Assembly: GCA_031278735.1 (NCBI GenBank)
Contig: JAITJU010000164.1
Span: forward strand, 1 to 15,516
DNA length: 15,516 nt
Source of the DNA: Zoogloeaceae bacterium
GTDB lineage: Bacteria > Pseudomonadota > Gammaproteobacteria > Burkholderiales > Rhodocyclaceae
Reading direction: 5' to 3'
Below are positions 15,201-15,516 of the stretch, in pieces. The position numbers and the translations under genes are program-made. The notes below the pieces were generated by a model. It ran no database searches. It was not told where the DNA came from and was given only the letters and a program-made list of their open reading frames with translations. Within the stretch, counting starts at the first letter, position 1. Every line of letters begins with the position of its first letter.

Positions 15201-15516
15201 ACGCTGCTCGACTGGCAGATGCCGGGCATGGACGGAATGGAAACCGCCCGGCGGCTGCGCGAAACCCTGCGCGATTATTGTCCGAGCATCATCATGATCA
15301 CCGCCTACGGACGCGAGGAAATGTTGCGCCTCGCCACGCGCGAGGGCATCAGCAACGTGCTCATCAAGCCGATCAACGCTTCCTTGCTGTTCGATGAAAT
15401 GACGCACGTCCTGGCCAATCCCGGCGCGGGCAACGGCGTGGAAGCGGAAAGCGCGGCGAGCGCGGGCAGCGCGCTGGGCATCGGGCTGGAAGCCCTTGCC
15501 GGGGCGCGCGTCCTGC
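12210..15516 (+). CDS. Hybrid sensor histidine kinase (periplasmic sensor, HAMP, two PAS, HisKA, HATPase, receiver), cut by the right edge
   Basis: The frame stays open from the ATG at 12210 to the window end (1102 residues seen, stop outside). Order: membrane segment 8-32; periplasmic sensor about 33-330, possibly dCache-like; membrane segment 334-352; HAMP-like region 353-405; coiled coil; PAS about 440-560; PAS about 573-695; HisKA with phospho-acceptor His711 in NMSHEIRTPMN; HATPase with N-box Asn827-Asn828, DTGIG from Asp860 and GGTGLGLAIS near 889-898; receiver from about 946 with Asp952-Asp953, phospho-acceptor Asp1001 and Lys1053. A linker then leads into GARVL at the very edge, as if a second receiver begins, giving a BarA/GacS-like phosphorelay kinase. 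It would sense a periplasmic or redox/ligand cue and pass phosphate to a response regulator not seen here. No Shine-Dalgarno is obvious; GTG at 12198 and ATG at 12231 are alternative in-frame starts. Confidence 0.93.
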   Translation, partial: MSIRQGLMLQAFLIVLSTLTLFVVGAFQLIIWPSIESIGIAQMEQAATQVELRMLASLERVRVMMDTSYQYARMGHLETSDVTRFNSFFFPVMQNHPEIPSVSLANEKGLEITLFHRPDGSWENRISCPDAWKNWTYWLVWNHAGKLENVEMRIQDYDVRNTPWFGGALAQEGEQTQFWTAPYFFLDDRHPGISVARQWTGEDGVRYVIAHDMDLRAFSWLTSQMQIGDEGFVALISDADYKLMGLPWRPKLAADALERLGAQTPEQLGIPALSLGFAAWLENHKRPKTLNAFSWQRESWFSYFYPITLHEQQMWLGVFAPQRGFVPGLKDDYSLLAFLCMLVLLFAFLVVARAANRFSHPLTQLTAESRRLGNLELEAPVKVETDWQEFAQLAKAQETMRVELLRATQQLREINATLEDKVSVRTRELADSKADVEHSRRMLIDMADSLPCAVFRYELTEEGRVRFIFVSSKAKAILGVASEELMRDPDARWRHAHPNDIKKSRQSFQEIRAALRAGVVLERFCLPDGKTRWVKTSMAPSVHDDGRLYWNGYWQDETASHLARVQLDEQLLFQESLLDTLPNPFFFKDPNGRFLGCNQAFEQAFGIRRETIVGKTMLEVPYLDEARRQDFYDEDRHLIAESGAVEREIELNYAGCGLRQLLYSTRTFSLADGRSGGLIGVFVDISTHKRAQQMAEEAARTKADFLANMSHEIRTPMNAIIGMSHLALRTELTRRQRDYINKIQQSGQHLLGIINDILDFSKIEAGKMNVEHVEFDLEQMLDGVSALVSEKAGAKGLELVFKVAPDVPVRLLGDPLRLRQVLINYANNAVKFTDHGEISINVEARERSEESVRLYFAVRDTGIGLSPEQQAGLFQSFNQADTSTTRKYGGTGLGLAISKRLAELMQGEVGVESELGKGSVFWFSALLGVSQKKRRPLVLSQELAGRRVLIVDDSDNARSVIRDMLESMNLQVTEAESGQKALEAGMEALRLGVPFHVTLLDWQMPGMDGMETARRLRETLRDYCPSIIMITAYGREEMLRLATREGISNVLIKPINASLLFDEMTHVLANPGAGNGVEAESAASAGSALGIGLEALAGARVL

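Noticed and set aside
12258..15407. Open frame of 1049 codons on the minus strand
   Set aside because: It is fully antisense to the hybrid histidine kinase, which has complete kinase and receiver motifs. The antisense translation has no domain and no ribosome binding site was noted.

Overview
The window looks like chromosomal DNA of a Gram-negative proteobacterium, most likely a betaproteobacterium. The grounds are high GC content, an OmpA-family protein of the short betaproteobacterial type (227 residues, no beta-barrel, C-terminal peptidoglycan-binding domain), a UbiG ubiquinone methyltransferase next to an MtaD-type deaminase, and a large lipoprotein of the peptide/nickel binding-protein family. 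No tRNA, rRNA, CRISPR array, insertion sequence or phage gene was seen.

Layout. Positions 1-158 are an AT-richer gap that starts with a poly-C run and a terminator-like hairpin. From 6846 leftward to 159 (minus strand) runs a compact five-gene operon for an MSHA-like type IV pilus or type II secretion-like machine. In transcription order it encodes an outer-membrane secretin lipoprotein (MshL-like), an assembly ATPase with an N-terminal MshEN-like domain and a C-terminal zinc motif (MshE-like), an inner-membrane platform protein (MshG/GspF-like), a fused PilM-PilN-like protein and a PilO-like protein. All junctions are gaps of a few bases or overlaps, so the genes are probably co-translated. 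No pilin or prepilin peptidase gene lies in the window.

From 9823 leftward to 6933 (minus strand) lie mtaD, ompA and ubiG. A strong intrinsic terminator sits between ompA and ubiG, and a perfect TATAAT box with a 15-bp palindrome sits at the mtaD/ompA junction. UbiG acts in ubiquinone synthesis, MtaD probably in methylthioadenosine / S-adenosylhomocysteine recycling, and OmpA ties the outer membrane to the cell wall.

From 9984 rightward (plus strand) come a family-5 solute-binding lipoprotein with an extra C-terminal membrane segment, then a large hybrid sensor histidine kinase that runs off the right edge. The kinase has a periplasmic sensor, HAMP, two PAS domains, kinase core and receiver, and a second receiver seems to begin at the edge. 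No permease or ATPase gene accompanies the binding protein here, so a sensory partnership with the kinase is possible but unproven.

Most of the window is recognisable and ordinary in gene content. The points most worth a second look are the pilus module with its fused PilM-PilN protein and altered MshEN arginine, the ompA promoter palindrome, the ompA-ubiG terminator that leaves no room for a separate ubiG promoter, and the binding-protein/kinase pair.
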